A stretch of 64,000 nt of DNA, taken from NCBI GenBank assembly GCA_001709035.1, contig LVKA01000011.1:248001-312000 (forward strand), given 5' to 3'. This DNA comes from Candidatus Thiodiazotropha endoloripes. GTDB lineage: Bacteria; Pseudomonadota; Gammaproteobacteria; Chromatiales; Chromatiaceae. The notes beneath the pieces were generated by a model. That model saw nothing but the letters and a program-made list of their open reading frames with translations. It made no database searches and was not told the DNA's origin. Shown here in pieces: positions 42,351-50,334 of the stretch. Position 1 is the stretch's first letter. Each line of letters starts with the position of its first letter. The translations under genes and the position numbers were made by a program.

Positions 42351-44873
42351 ATGAAAAAGTTAAATCGTCGTAATTTTATGAAACTGGCTGCAGGCAGTAG
42401 CTGTGCGATGGCTGCAGGGTTGGGCCTTAATCAAAAAGCACTGGCCGGATCAATCAAGCTGCAGGAAGGGGGGCGTGATTTTTCTCCCACTACAAAGAAG
42501 GAGCTTCAGGCAATCCCCACAGCTTGCTGGCAGTGCGTCACCCGAGATGCCATGATCGGTTATGTGGAAGATGGTCGTGTGGTGAAGTTGGAGGGCCATC
42601 CTGACTCTATACGGACCTTGGGTAAACTCTGCGCCAAGGGTCAGGCTGGCATTAATCATGTTTACTTTCCAGACCGTATTCTCTATCCGATGCTGCGTGC
42701 CGGAAAGCGTGGTGAACATAAATGGAAACGGATTTCGTGGGACGAGGCTCTGGACTTGATGGCATCGAAGCTGAAACCGCTGCTTTATGCAGGTACACCA
42801 GAGTTATTTATGTATCAATACGGGCGTCATAAGGGCAGTCAGTCTTCGATCATGCATGATTTCATGGATGCCTTCGGATCACAAACTATCGGCACTCACA
42901 CATCAGTATGTGAAGGACCTAAATGGGTTGGGCAGGAGAGTCTGTGGGGCGGCATGTATGATAATTGGGACTACGATCATACCGATTTTGTGGTTAATTT
43001 CGGTTCCAACCAGTTCGAAACCCATACCAACCACATCCCAACGTCGCAGCGCCTGATCCGGGCAATGGTTGAGCGAAATGTACCGCTATATACCTTCGAT
43101 GTGCGTCTTTCAAATACTGCTGCCAAGTCCACTGAATGGATCCCCATCAATGTCGGCATGGACGGTTTGGTGATGTTGTCGATGGTCAATGTCATCATGA
43201 ACGAAGGCATTTTTAGAAAGGATCACCTGAAATACATGCGCGTATCACCGGATTATCATGCGACTGAAAGTGAAAAAATAGCTGCGATCAAAGAGCATGT
43301 GGCCAAGTTTACCCCGGAATATGCTGCAAAAGAGAGTGGAGTGCCGGCTGAAAAAATCAGGCAGATTGCTCGTGGATATGCAAAAGCGAAATCGGCCTGC
43401 CTTATCGGCTATCGTGGTACGGTGATGCATTATCACGGAGCAGACCAGGAGCGTGCTGCGATGTTGCTGTCGGCGATAACCAATAACCTTGACAGAAAAG
43501 GCGGTCGGATCATGGGTGTAGGTGCTGGCTGGAAACATCCTCATTCACCTAAAGCCAAAATTCAAAAAGGGCTTGATATCGTTAACGGTTTTCCCGGTGA
43601 GGCTGCTTTCCCGACCCATCAATGCAGCCAGCAGAATCTACCGATGATCAAAGATGGTCAAAATGGAAGGCCGAAAGTCTACTGGTCAAGTTGCAATAAT
43701 CAAGCCTTCATTAACGGCAATAACATAGAAGCGGAAGCGGTTCTGAAAGATGAGAGCTTGATTCCCTTTTACGTGAATACAAACATTGTCTATGATGAAT
43801 CGTCTCAATACGCCGACCTCATACTGCCGGATGTCACCTATTTGGAGCGATGGGATTATGAAGATATGGTGTCACCAACCGGGGTTGCAGAATACTACAT
43901 ACGCCAACCTCTCATAAAACCACTTGGTGAGGCGCGGGATCAGGGCGAGGTATTTTCCGGTTTGGCGAAACGGTTGGGCATTAAACTTGCGTACACAACC
44001 AAGGAAGAATATGTCCGCCAATCTTGCGAGATGACACCCGGTGTCAAGGAGGCCGGCGGTTTTGAATACATGAAGAAGCATGGGGTCTGGCACGACAAGG
44101 ATGCCAAGCCAAATCATGGTTTTTATGAAGCCAAAGTGGATGTGTCCGGTGACGGGATTATTCTCGATGAAAAGACCGGCGTCTATTGGAACTATAAGAA
44201 GGCAGGGGTCACTGAGGCTGAAGCCAGAAGCAAAGGCTTTCTGGGGGTGGAGGGTGCCAAGAATGCCTATGTTGCCCAGGACATTGAAGGTACGCCGCGT
44301 AAGGCCTATCCTCCAAACACATCGTTCGTGAAATCCGGGCTGCTTGACTTCTATTCCGACAATTTCGCGTCAAAGGGATTTCCCGCATTCCCTACCTACA
44401 CGCCTGTGCCTGAGCATCAGAAGATGGGCAAGGATGACTTGCATCTTACTACCTATAAGGTCGCCGTACATACCCATTCACGTACGGCTCATTGCAAGTG
44501 GCTTTCTGAGATAAAGCATGATAATCCGGCTTGGATTAATAGTAAAACCGCTGCAGAGCGGGGCATAAAAGAGGGAGATCGTATCAAGGTGGCCAGTGAC
44601 CTGGGTGAGATAACCACCACTGCCCACGTTACCGAGGGCATTATTCCCGGCATCATTGCAATTTCACACCACTTTGGGCGTCAACAGTCCGGTATATACG
44701 GCTCGGGGAAAAGTTCACCCACTCCGGGCGGTGCTGCGGCTGACCCGGATGCTAACAACAAGTGGTGGGACAAACACGGCATTCATCCCAACTCGATCAT
44801 TCCTAACAGTTCGGATCCGATCAGTGGTGGGCAACGCTGGATGGATACGGTTGTCAGGGTTGTGAAAGCGTAA
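42351..44873 (+). CDS. Tat-exported molybdopterin oxidoreductase, catalytic subunit
   Basis: 840 residues from ATG 42351 (GGAGAGG upstream). Twin-arginine signal NRRNFMKLAAG. The [4Fe-4S] site reads C59-x2-C62-x3-D66-x27-C94: spacing is exactly that of the PsrA/TtrA/ArrA family, but Asp replaces the third Cys. The probable molybdenum ligand is Cys187 in THTSVCEGPK, placing it in the Cys-ligated group (polysulfide, thiosulfate, tetrathionate, arsenate reductases and ArxA). The C-terminal molybdopterin-dinucleotide domain begins near HTHSRTAHCKW. Context shows a periplasmic respiratory enzyme fed by a multihaem cytochrome; substrate and direction are unknown. Confidence 0.93.
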   Translation: MKKLNRRNFMKLAAGSSCAMAAGLGLNQKALAGSIKLQEGGRDFSPTTKKELQAIPTACWQCVTRDAMIGYVEDGRVVKLEGHPDSIRTLGKLCAKGQAGINHVYFPDRILYPMLRAGKRGEHKWKRISWDEALDLMASKLKPLLYAGTPELFMYQYGRHKGSQSSIMHDFMDAFGSQTIGTHTSVCEGPKWVGQESLWGGMYDNWDYDHTDFVVNFGSNQFETHTNHIPTSQRLIRAMVERNVPLYTFDVRLSNTAAKSTEWIPINVGMDGLVMLSMVNVIMNEGIFRKDHLKYMRVSPDYHATESEKIAAIKEHVAKFTPEYAAKESGVPAEKIRQIARGYAKAKSACLIGYRGTVMHYHGADQERAAMLLSAITNNLDRKGGRIMGVGAGWKHPHSPKAKIQKGLDIVNGFPGEAAFPTHQCSQQNLPMIKDGQNGRPKVYWSSCNNQAFINGNNIEAEAVLKDESLIPFYVNTNIVYDESSQYADLILPDVTYLERWDYEDMVSPTGVAEYYIRQPLIKPLGEARDQGEVFSGLAKRLGIKLAYTTKEEYVRQSCEMTPGVKEAGGFEYMKKHGVWHDKDAKPNHGFYEAKVDVSGDGIILDEKTGVYWNYKKAGVTEAEARSKGFLGVEGAKNAYVAQDIEGTPRKAYPPNTSFVKSGLLDFYSDNFASKGFPAFPTYTPVPEHQKMGKDDLHLTTYKVAVHTHSRTAHCKWLSEIKHDNPAWINSKTAAERGIKEGDRIKVASDLGEITTTAHVTEGIIPGIIAISHHFGRQQSGIYGSGKSSPTPGGAAADPDANNKWWDKHGIHPNSIIPNSSDPISGGQRWMDTVVRVVKA

Positions 44874-44902
44874 TTTTGTGTGTATCTAACCGGAGGGTTG
44901 AG

Positions 44903-45556
44903 ATGGAAACTGACTGGAAAGCGTTGGCTGATAGTGCAAAATCAAGAAGCGATATCTATGGGCTGTTGAGCGCAGTTTTCCGGGAGGAGCCCACCGAGAC
45001 CCTGATTAGACAGATGAAAGGTCCCCAATTACTGGGGGCCTTCACCAGCCTGGGTGTCAAATTAGGTGAGCGATTTTATACCGACCCTGAATCTGAGGTG
45101 GTGGAACAGTTGGCTATCGAATATAGCCGCTTATTTATAGGGCCTGGTCCGCATATATCGCCACATGAATCAATTTTTATCGACGCAGAGCATGGAGAAG
45201 CTGGCCTGTGGGGAGTGCAGACCGTTGAAGTAAAAAAATTTATCGAAACAACTGGTCTCGATTATGATTCAGGGTTCTGCGGGGTTCCCGATCACGTTAG
45301 TGTTGAGCTTGAGTTCATGCAGAAGCTGAGTGAGTGGGAGGCAGATAAATGGTTACAAGAAGATCGCAAGAGTGCAGAATACTGTCTGACTGTACAGCGT
45401 ATGTTTCTGGAAAAACACCTGTTATGTTGGCTGGCCCGATTCTGTGATGAAGTAATGGATCAGGCGCAACTGCCTTTTTACCGAGCTATAGCGGATTTAA
45501 CCAAGACTTATATGGAATACGAAAGGGAGAGTATTGCACCCCCAGTATCTGCTTGA
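44903..45556 (+). CDS. TorD/DmsD-family molybdoenzyme chaperone
   Basis: 217 residues from ATG 44903 after GGAGGG. All-helical TorD family signature YSRLFIGPGPHISPHESIF, then the conserved FCGVPDHVSVELEFMQKL. Such chaperones bind the Tat signal of their partner and delay export until the cofactor is inserted; the partner is the upstream molybdopterin subunit (29 bases away). Last gene of the operon; a tRNA 3' remnant follows 97 bases later. Confidence 0.93.
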   Translation: METDWKALADSAKSRSDIYGLLSAVFREEPTETLIRQMKGPQLLGAFTSLGVKLGERFYTDPESEVVEQLAIEYSRLFIGPGPHISPHESIFIDAEHGEAGLWGVQTVEVKKFIETTGLDYDSGFCGVPDHVSVELEFMQKLSEWEADKWLQEDRKSAEYCLTVQRMFLEKHLLCWLARFCDEVMDQAQLPFYRAIADLTKTYMEYERESIAPPVSA

Positions 45557-46464
45557 ATTATAGTAAAAAATAGATCTCCATGATAAGCGTGTGTCTGGAC
45601 GTATTAAAATATTATGGCTGTGCTGTGTACTTGCGGTATCAGAGACCCTGTGCGGAAGTTCGAATCTGTCCTTGACCACCATACATTTCCATACCATTCG
45701 AATCAGTTCTTACCGGAAGCTATTCTGGATTAGTGCCAATAGAGCAATCACAATCTCCCTTCCTGGCTTCGGATTTTATCGTTTGCTGTGAGAAAACTGT
45801 TAGACCTTAAGGGCAGGTGATCTCAAAAGTCAGCATGCTGGAGGGGTAGTGCCTCATAATTATCTGGTCTGTCCCATACAGAAGGGACTGGATCAGCGAT
45901 TCGCGTCAGAAAGACGGAGTGACAGAATGATCATTTTGTTGTGGTTGATTCGGCCAGGAAGTGTGCTTGGATATTTTACACGAACCTGATTCTTCGTATG
46001 ATAAATATCTCAGTGAGTTTTGATGTCTCTCACCTGAGGCAGGCCGAAGGGTTTTTATACTAATGCTTTTGGCTGTATGAAAATCCGAACACAAGGGCCC
46101 GATATGTCGGTTGTTTTAGCAGGGAATTATGATCTCTATCTTCAGCAGAAGGAGTATGACTCAATGCCGCTTCTTACGGGAGAGACTATTTGTGATCTTA
46201 AGCGCCATTGGACTCCCGTTCATTTGGACTTTCTTACGCAAGATGTCTATGAGGTAGTAAACTGAGTAGTTCAATATAGTGGTTCACATGAAGGTGGCGA
46301 TAGTGGGGTATGGCGGCAATCTCCTACTGTTCAGATCCGTCCGAAAATGGCTTTTGTGCTAACTGGTGCGTAAGATGGTTGAGATGAGTTGGTAAAGGAT
46401 TTTTTTTATCAGATTTTTGATCGAGTGTTATCAGGGTTGGTTGAGTAACCGTATGTGAGGATGT
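45557..46464. other. 908-base AT-rich gap with no supported gene
   Basis: Contains the tRNA-Phe 3' remnant (45654-45681). A 62-codon frame at 46077-46265 has no ribosome-binding site or recognised domain and is not called. The rest shows no recognisable feature; it is probably degraded DNA at the edge of the island plus the AraC gene promoter. Confidence 0.6.
45654..45681 (+). pseudogene. tRNA-Phe 3'-end remnant (putative attachment-site scar)
   Basis: These 28 bases match the last 28 bases of tRNA-Phe (34353-34380) at 24 positions, including GTTCGA, TCTGTCC and the terminal CCACCA. A one-base shift aligns a few more bases upstream. The substitutions break the T-stem (GGAAG against CTGTC) and no 5' tRNA half is present, so it is not functional. 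A duplicated tRNA 3' end is the usual trace of site-specific integration. Confidence 0.75.
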
Positions 46465-47364
46465 ATGAACCGGCAAATGGCTTTGGCTCACTACTGTGAA
46501 GATAATGTTCTTGAGTTACCTGAAGATCTGTTTGGATTGAGGGATATCAATCCGGTTCTTTTCAATAATGAATCCTCTATCTTTTATAAAGATCTGGAGT
46601 CGGATCTTGCTAACATTGAATTTCACACCCGAGTGCCCTGTATTGTCTATATCCAAGCTGGGCATGAGGTCATTACAACCTCAGAAAACCAATCGATAGA
46701 AGTTGGTCCGGGGGAGGTAATCTATCTGCCAAAGGGTCTCAATTTACATTCAGATTATTTTCACGCTGGGGATGGATTGAATGCATTTCTGTTGTTCGTC
46801 GGCTCTGATGTAATGGCCAAGTTTCTTTCTGCCGGACAGACGCCTTCAGCTGCAATGGTGAATGAAGATGCCATAGTCAAACTTCAGGCCAGCCGGGCTG
46901 TGCAGAATTATTTTTCTGCTTTTTATACGATTTATGACAGCTTGGATAATCCATCTCATCTGCTTGAGATAAAGCTTCTAGAAATATTACATTTGCTTGA
47001 TATACACGACAGTGGACGGTTGCGAGCCAGTTTGTTGGCTGTTCAAAAAGGCGGCGTAAAAAGAAATATCAAACGGTTGATGGATCAATATGCAATCTCC
47101 AATCTAAGCGCAAAACAGCTTGCTGTATTGTCTGGTCGTAGTCTGTCAACTTTTAACAGGGAGTTCAAAATACTCTATGGAACCACGCCAAAACAGTGGT
47201 TGATAGAGCGGCGTATTGAACAAGCTCATGAGCTGTTATCCACCGAGCAGTGGTCAGTGACAGATACTGCTCTGCAAGTGGGTTACAGTAACGTTTCTCA
47301 CTTTATAGCTGCTTTCAAGAAAAGGTATGGAAAGACCCCCTATGAAATAAAACAACAATCCTGA
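46465..47364 (+). CDS. AraC-family transcriptional regulator
   Basis: 299 residues. N-terminal cupin-like sensing region (IVYIQAGHEVITTSENQSIEVGPGEVIYLPKG about 65-95), C-terminal pair of HTHs: LSAKQLAVLSGRSLSTFNREFK and VTDTALQVGYSNVSHFIAAFKKRYGKTPYE. The layout resembles ExsA-like regulators. AT-rich compared with the backbone, like the rest of this accessory region. No target operon is certain; the next gene (ABM-like) is the closest candidate. Confidence 0.92.
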   Translation: MNRQMALAHYCEDNVLELPEDLFGLRDINPVLFNNESSIFYKDLESDLANIEFHTRVPCIVYIQAGHEVITTSENQSIEVGPGEVIYLPKGLNLHSDYFHAGDGLNAFLLFVGSDVMAKFLSAGQTPSAAMVNEDAIVKLQASRAVQNYFSAFYTIYDSLDNPSHLLEIKLLEILHLLDIHDSGRLRASLLAVQKGGVKRNIKRLMDQYAISNLSAKQLAVLSGRSLSTFNREFKILYGTTPKQWLIERRIEQAHELLSTEQWSVTDTALQVGYSNVSHFIAAFKKRYGKTPYEIKQQS

Positions 47365-47455
47365 CCAGAAAACCGTATTTTTGATGATTTATTGGTAGTT
47401 TGAGTTTGATTTGGTATTTAATCTATCTCCACAATTAATTGACTGGAGAGCTAAA

Positions 47456-47746
47456 ATGAAAAAAAGAGTAATCATTAAATCTAAGGTGAAAGAGGGTGTT
47501 GTTGATAGGCTGATGCCATTTCTGGAGCATAACCTGTCTAATGTCAGAGGTTTCTCGGGTTGTCTGAAGGTTGGTGTGCTGTTTGATAGTGAGTCGGGAA
47601 GCATGATCTTTGATGAGGAGTGGTTGTCATTAGAGCGGCACCGGAGCTATCTGGATAGCATTGCGAACAACGGTGTTATGGATGAGTTGATCTCTTATCT
47701 TGAATCTCCTCCGGAGGTTAACTACTACGATCTTTTGGACCTATGA
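47456..47746 (+). CDS. ABM-like (antibiotic biosynthesis monooxygenase fold) protein
   Basis: 96 residues from ATG 47456, preceded by GGAGAG; a longer frame from 47411 lacks a ribosome-binding site. The ferredoxin-like pattern (RVIIKSKVKEGVVDRLMPFLE, VRGFSGCLKVGVLFD, MIFDEEWLSLERHRSYLDS) is the small dimeric ABM/quinol-monooxygenase type fold. Substrate unknown. Lies 91 bases after the AraC gene. Confidence 0.75.
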   Translation: MKKRVIIKSKVKEGVVDRLMPFLEHNLSNVRGFSGCLKVGVLFDSESGSMIFDEEWLSLERHRSYLDSIANNGVMDELISYLESPPEVNYYDLLDL

Positions 47747-48106
47747 CCAGTATGGCAGCTCAAGAGCAGTAATATCTACAAAATCAATACCCGATAGATG
47801 ATTTTAAATTGACCTCGCAGCCCTGATGGCGCTGTAGAGTTACTCTTTTGAAAATAATAGAGCAAAATCCATTCAGATTGAGTGTTCAATGATGGTTGAA
47901 AATAAACTTTCGAGCATTATCTCTACTAGGGCCTGTTAACACTAATTATTTGTGTGTGACATTGAGTGTGTTGATATAGCCCTATTGTTGTTAACTGATT
48001 CTAGCTCGTAATTCCGAACAAAGCGCTTAAATAATTCGAGTTTTAATCTGCTATCGCCACCCATACTATGTCACCAGGATCAATATTCAGTTAGCGGTGG
48101 TATTTG
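47747..48106. other. intergenic region with an imperfect inverted repeat
   Basis: 360 bases without a gene. GGGCCTGTTAACAC at 47929-47942 and a loosely complementary GTGTGTTGATATAGCCC ending at 47982 form an imperfect inverted repeat. The left arm resembles the arm of the long hairpin at 19723-19739, which hints at a dispersed element. Confidence 0.4.
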
Positions 48107-48739
48107 ATGGACATAAAAAGAGTATCGACAATTTCTCCGGCTGGTCTGTTAGCCAAATTGAATCAGGGTATGAACTTAGAGTTGCTTGATGTTCGAACGG
48201 CTGCTGAATACAGAGGTGGTCATATTCCCGGATCAAAACTGTTATCTCTTGATGAGATCAGCGATGAATCCCTTGCTCAGCAGCTTGGCCAGTCGATAGA
48301 AAGAGGTCTGGCCCCAACTTACCTTACCTGTAAAAGTGGTATTATTATTTTTGCCGCCCCTGATGATGCCCAAAGATTACGCAATGAGTTTCCAGTGAGT
48401 TTGCATGGGCAGAACATTCTAACGCCGAGCAGTGGCAGCAGCCTGAGACGAAATCTTGAAATCAGGTTCCAGCGCCAGCAGACCGAACCGTTGGTGGTCG
48501 CGGAATTTGAGGGCCGAGCGTTGATGAAGACCTTTGGTGAACGTGGTACAGGGGTATTTACCTCACCAACTGCTGTGGAGCGGGATGTGATCGACAAGTA
48601 TCGTGTCGAGGTTGTGGGACGCTCCGACGAAATAACCGAAAGTTTCTTTGTGATATCCCCTGAACGGCATGTCAAACACCCAGCGGTCAATACCATTACT
48701 CAGGCGGCAAAAATAACCTATTCAAATAGGGTTGCTTGA
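48107..48739 (+). CDS. chimeric protein: rhodanese N-terminus fused to NhaR-type LysR C-terminus
   Basis: 210 residues from ATG 48107. Residues about 20-78 are the start of a rhodanese (LELLDVRTAAEYRGGHIPGS, active-site Cys in YLTCKSG). Directly after CKSG the sequence changes to the effector-binding C-terminus of an NhaR-like LysR regulator: IIIFAAPDDAQRLRNEFP, VAEFEGRALMKTFGERGTGVF, SFFVISPERHVKHPAV. The rhodanese is cut in its active-site loop and the NhaR part has lost its HTH, yet the frame is intact. A deletion joining two neighbouring genes is the simplest origin. Expression and function are doubtful. Confidence 0.82.
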   Translation: MDIKRVSTISPAGLLAKLNQGMNLELLDVRTAAEYRGGHIPGSKLLSLDEISDESLAQQLGQSIERGLAPTYLTCKSGIIIFAAPDDAQRLRNEFPVSLHGQNILTPSSGSSLRRNLEIRFQRQQTEPLVVAEFEGRALMKTFGERGTGVFTSPTAVERDVIDKYRVEVVGRSDEITESFFVISPERHVKHPAVNTITQAAKITYSNRVA

Positions 48740-48783
48740 AACAGGATAACAGGTTGACTCCTGTAGCAGATGTGATATTCGAT

Positions 48784-49539
48784 TCAGGCGCAGTTCTCGA
48801 TGATTTTATAGTATTCGATATTCAGGCTGGTAATGTCCTTGTATTTGAAAACCAGGCGGTCGCCGGATATCTCGTAGAAACGAAGTGCCTCACCGGGCTG
48901 CTCGGCTTGCTCCTCAATCGGTGTCTCATCTGCAATCAGTTGGCGTCTGACCACGGAGGATAAAATGATACGGTCGAGATTTCCTGAGTCTGTGAGGTAG
49001 AAATCCTCCAGGATTCCATAGTAGAGATAGGTTGCTTCGACCTGTTTTACAGTGACCGCAAGCTTCACGAAATCCGCCTCGTCCCCTTCATCGTTGAAGC
49101 CTTTCAAGAGATAGAACCAGGGGGTATCAAAGCGAAAAAAATCGCTCAGTAGAGGGTGCCGATCGAGTTTCAGTTTGATTACCAGTTTTTGTGCAATCAG
49201 GCCAAACAGATAGGAGCCAATATAGATCGACATCAAATAGGTGATGAAGCCGGGCATGTGCACGGCGGAGCGGTCAATGGCTAGCTCAAGCAGGTCACCT
49301 CTTGCGGCGGTAAACAGGGTCAGAAACACCTGATAATCGATTGATATCGGTGTGATCAGGTTGGTCAGTTTCAGCCAGAGTGCGTGAAGGAAGATGGCCA
49401 GGATCAGACTTTTGACGGTTTCAGAGGTAAACGGCCGGTTATCCAGCTGGGTTCTTTCCGATCTCGTGAAGGCGCCACGGAAGATGAAGCCGGGTAGGAT
49501 CAGCAGAAACGTGAGTAGTGCGGGAAATGCTACGTTCAC
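48784..49539 (-). CDS. DUF6338-type membrane protein
   Basis: 251 residues from a GTG start at 49539 (no better start seen). N-terminal helix (FPALLTFLLILPGFIFRGAF) and two more hydrophobic segments (about 40-60 and 100-120), then a cytoplasmic C-terminal domain with FDTPWFYLLKGF and YLYYGILEDFYL, typical of DUF6338 proteins. It follows a 50-residue gene by 21 bases. Its first ~75 bases are duplicated near 52592-52664. Some relatives occur in defence or accessory contexts, but no function is established. Confidence 0.75.
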   Translation of the reverse strand: MNVAFPALLTFLLILPGFIFRGAFTRSERTQLDNRPFTSETVKSLILAIFLHALWLKLTNLITPISIDYQVFLTLFTAARGDLLELAIDRSAVHMPGFITYLMSIYIGSYLFGLIAQKLVIKLKLDRHPLLSDFFRFDTPWFYLLKGFNDEGDEADFVKLAVTVKQVEATYLYYGILEDFYLTDSGNLDRIILSSVVRRQLIADETPIEEQAEQPGEALRFYEISGDRLVFKYKDITSLNIEYYKIIENCA

Positions 49540-49850
49540 AGTATCAAACTGCGAATCAGCTTATCGGGTCTTTTTGTTGTTTCGCACGGGTACGATGCGC
49601 AGTTTTACAGCGCCATTTTTGAGCGTATCGGATTTACCCGCAATCCACTCCTGAAAGGCATCCGGGTTGGTTTTTTTCAGCTTACGATAGTTGTCTGATT
49701 GCAATGCTTTCATAAAACGGCTTTCCTGATTTCAGCCAGAGGTCGTCCTGTGGCTAGTATAGCGTTTAATCCTGGTGAACAGTAACTCGGGCTCAGGCAG
49801 CTCCACCATAAATGGTGACGGATTCAGCATATTTAACCACAGCTCGCTTA
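49463..49850. repeat. segmental duplication, left copy
   Basis: About 390 bases containing the 5' end of the DUF6338 gene and the 50-residue gene. A second copy lies at 52590-52915 in the same orientation, about 95% identical over long runs but lacking about 65 bases that correspond to 49560-49624. The copies flank the porin and the secreted unknown. Confidence 0.9.
49561..49713 (-). CDS. 50-residue hypothetical protein upstream of the DUF6338 gene
   Basis: Start ATG 49713, stop TAA at 49561, with AGGAAAG upstream. Sequence begins MKALQSDNYRKLKKTNPDAF, continues through EWIAGKSDTL and ends VRNNKKTR; basic and soluble. It is intact here, while the duplicated copy at about 52684-52775 has an extra T in a poly-T run and is frameshifted. 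The intact frame, ribosome-binding site and operon-like spacing to the DUF6338 gene support it as real. Confidence 0.65.
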   Translation of the reverse strand: MKALQSDNYRKLKKTNPDAFQEWIAGKSDTLKNGAVKLRIVPVRNNKKTR

Positions 49851-49865
49851 TGGATAATCTGCTCC

Positions 49866-50012
49866 GATGAAGTTTGACCGTTCCGGTCCCTGATATATAG
49901 CATCGCCGCCCAGGGTCTTCTCCCACATCTCCTGATCCTCGAGTTATTCAGCCCTGAGTCGCAGGGTGGTGGTCGGGATTCTCAGGTCATGGGATACCTC
50001 AGCGAGGCATCG
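49866..50012 (-). pseudogene. remnant of a histidine-kinase gene
   Basis: Two blocks match the intact kinase gene at 52968-54347: 49868-49915 resembles 53318-53364, and 49916-50010 resembles about 53496-53597. The intervening 130 bases are missing, with CCAGG at the junction. Stops and substitutions have accumulated. This fragment shows that the left copy of the segmental duplication once extended into a kinase gene. Confidence 0.8.
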
Positions 50013-50184
50013 ATACACTCCAATACTCATTTTTTTCTTAGTTGACTATCACTAAATTGTTAATCATAAGTACCACCAAAGAAGTACAAAATGAGACACT
50101 CTGTTGTGAATATGCAACATTGTGAATATTTTGAAAAAAGAAATTTTCGGAGGCAGTGTATCTAGAGGTAAAATAATACAATAA

Positions 50185-50212
50185 TATCAATATGATAATA
50201 ACTATATTGATA
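50185..50212. promoter_or_regulatory. 9-bp inverted repeat upstream of the porin
   Basis: TATCAATAT (50185-50193) and ATATTGATA (50204-50212) are perfect complements with a 10-base spacer in a very AT-rich stretch. A regulator site or structural element is possible; AT-richness raises the chance level. Confidence 0.35.
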
Positions 50213-50276
50213 AAGATAATACTAAATATTGAAATATGTTGCGTTTTTGTTTCGGCATGTCTCATAATGTATTTAC

Positions 50277-50291
50277 GCAACAGGATGTTGC
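50277..50291. promoter_or_regulatory. palindrome upstream of the porin
   Basis: GCAACA-GGA-TGTTGC, a perfect inverted repeat 44 bases before the porin start. GCAACA and TGTTGC half-sites also occur near 50108 and 50237. It may be an operator controlling the porin. Confidence 0.45.
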
Positions 50292-50334
50292 ATTTTACAC
50301 AATAACATTCTTGTAAAGCGGAGGATTGAAATCC

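Noticed and set aside
42351-44873. Assignment as arsenate reductase, arsenite oxidase ArxA or tetrathionate reductase
   Set aside because: The Cys ligand and regulator type fit several of these families, but no substrate-specific residues could be verified, so no substrate is claimed.
46077-46265. 62-codon frame between the island edge and the AraC gene
   Set aside because: No ribosome-binding site, no recognisable domain, and it lies in apparently degraded DNA.
46262-46290. tRNA-like GAGTAGTTCAATATAGTGGTTC
   Set aside because: Resembles the D-arm of a tRNA but no acceptor, anticodon or T-arm can be folded around it.
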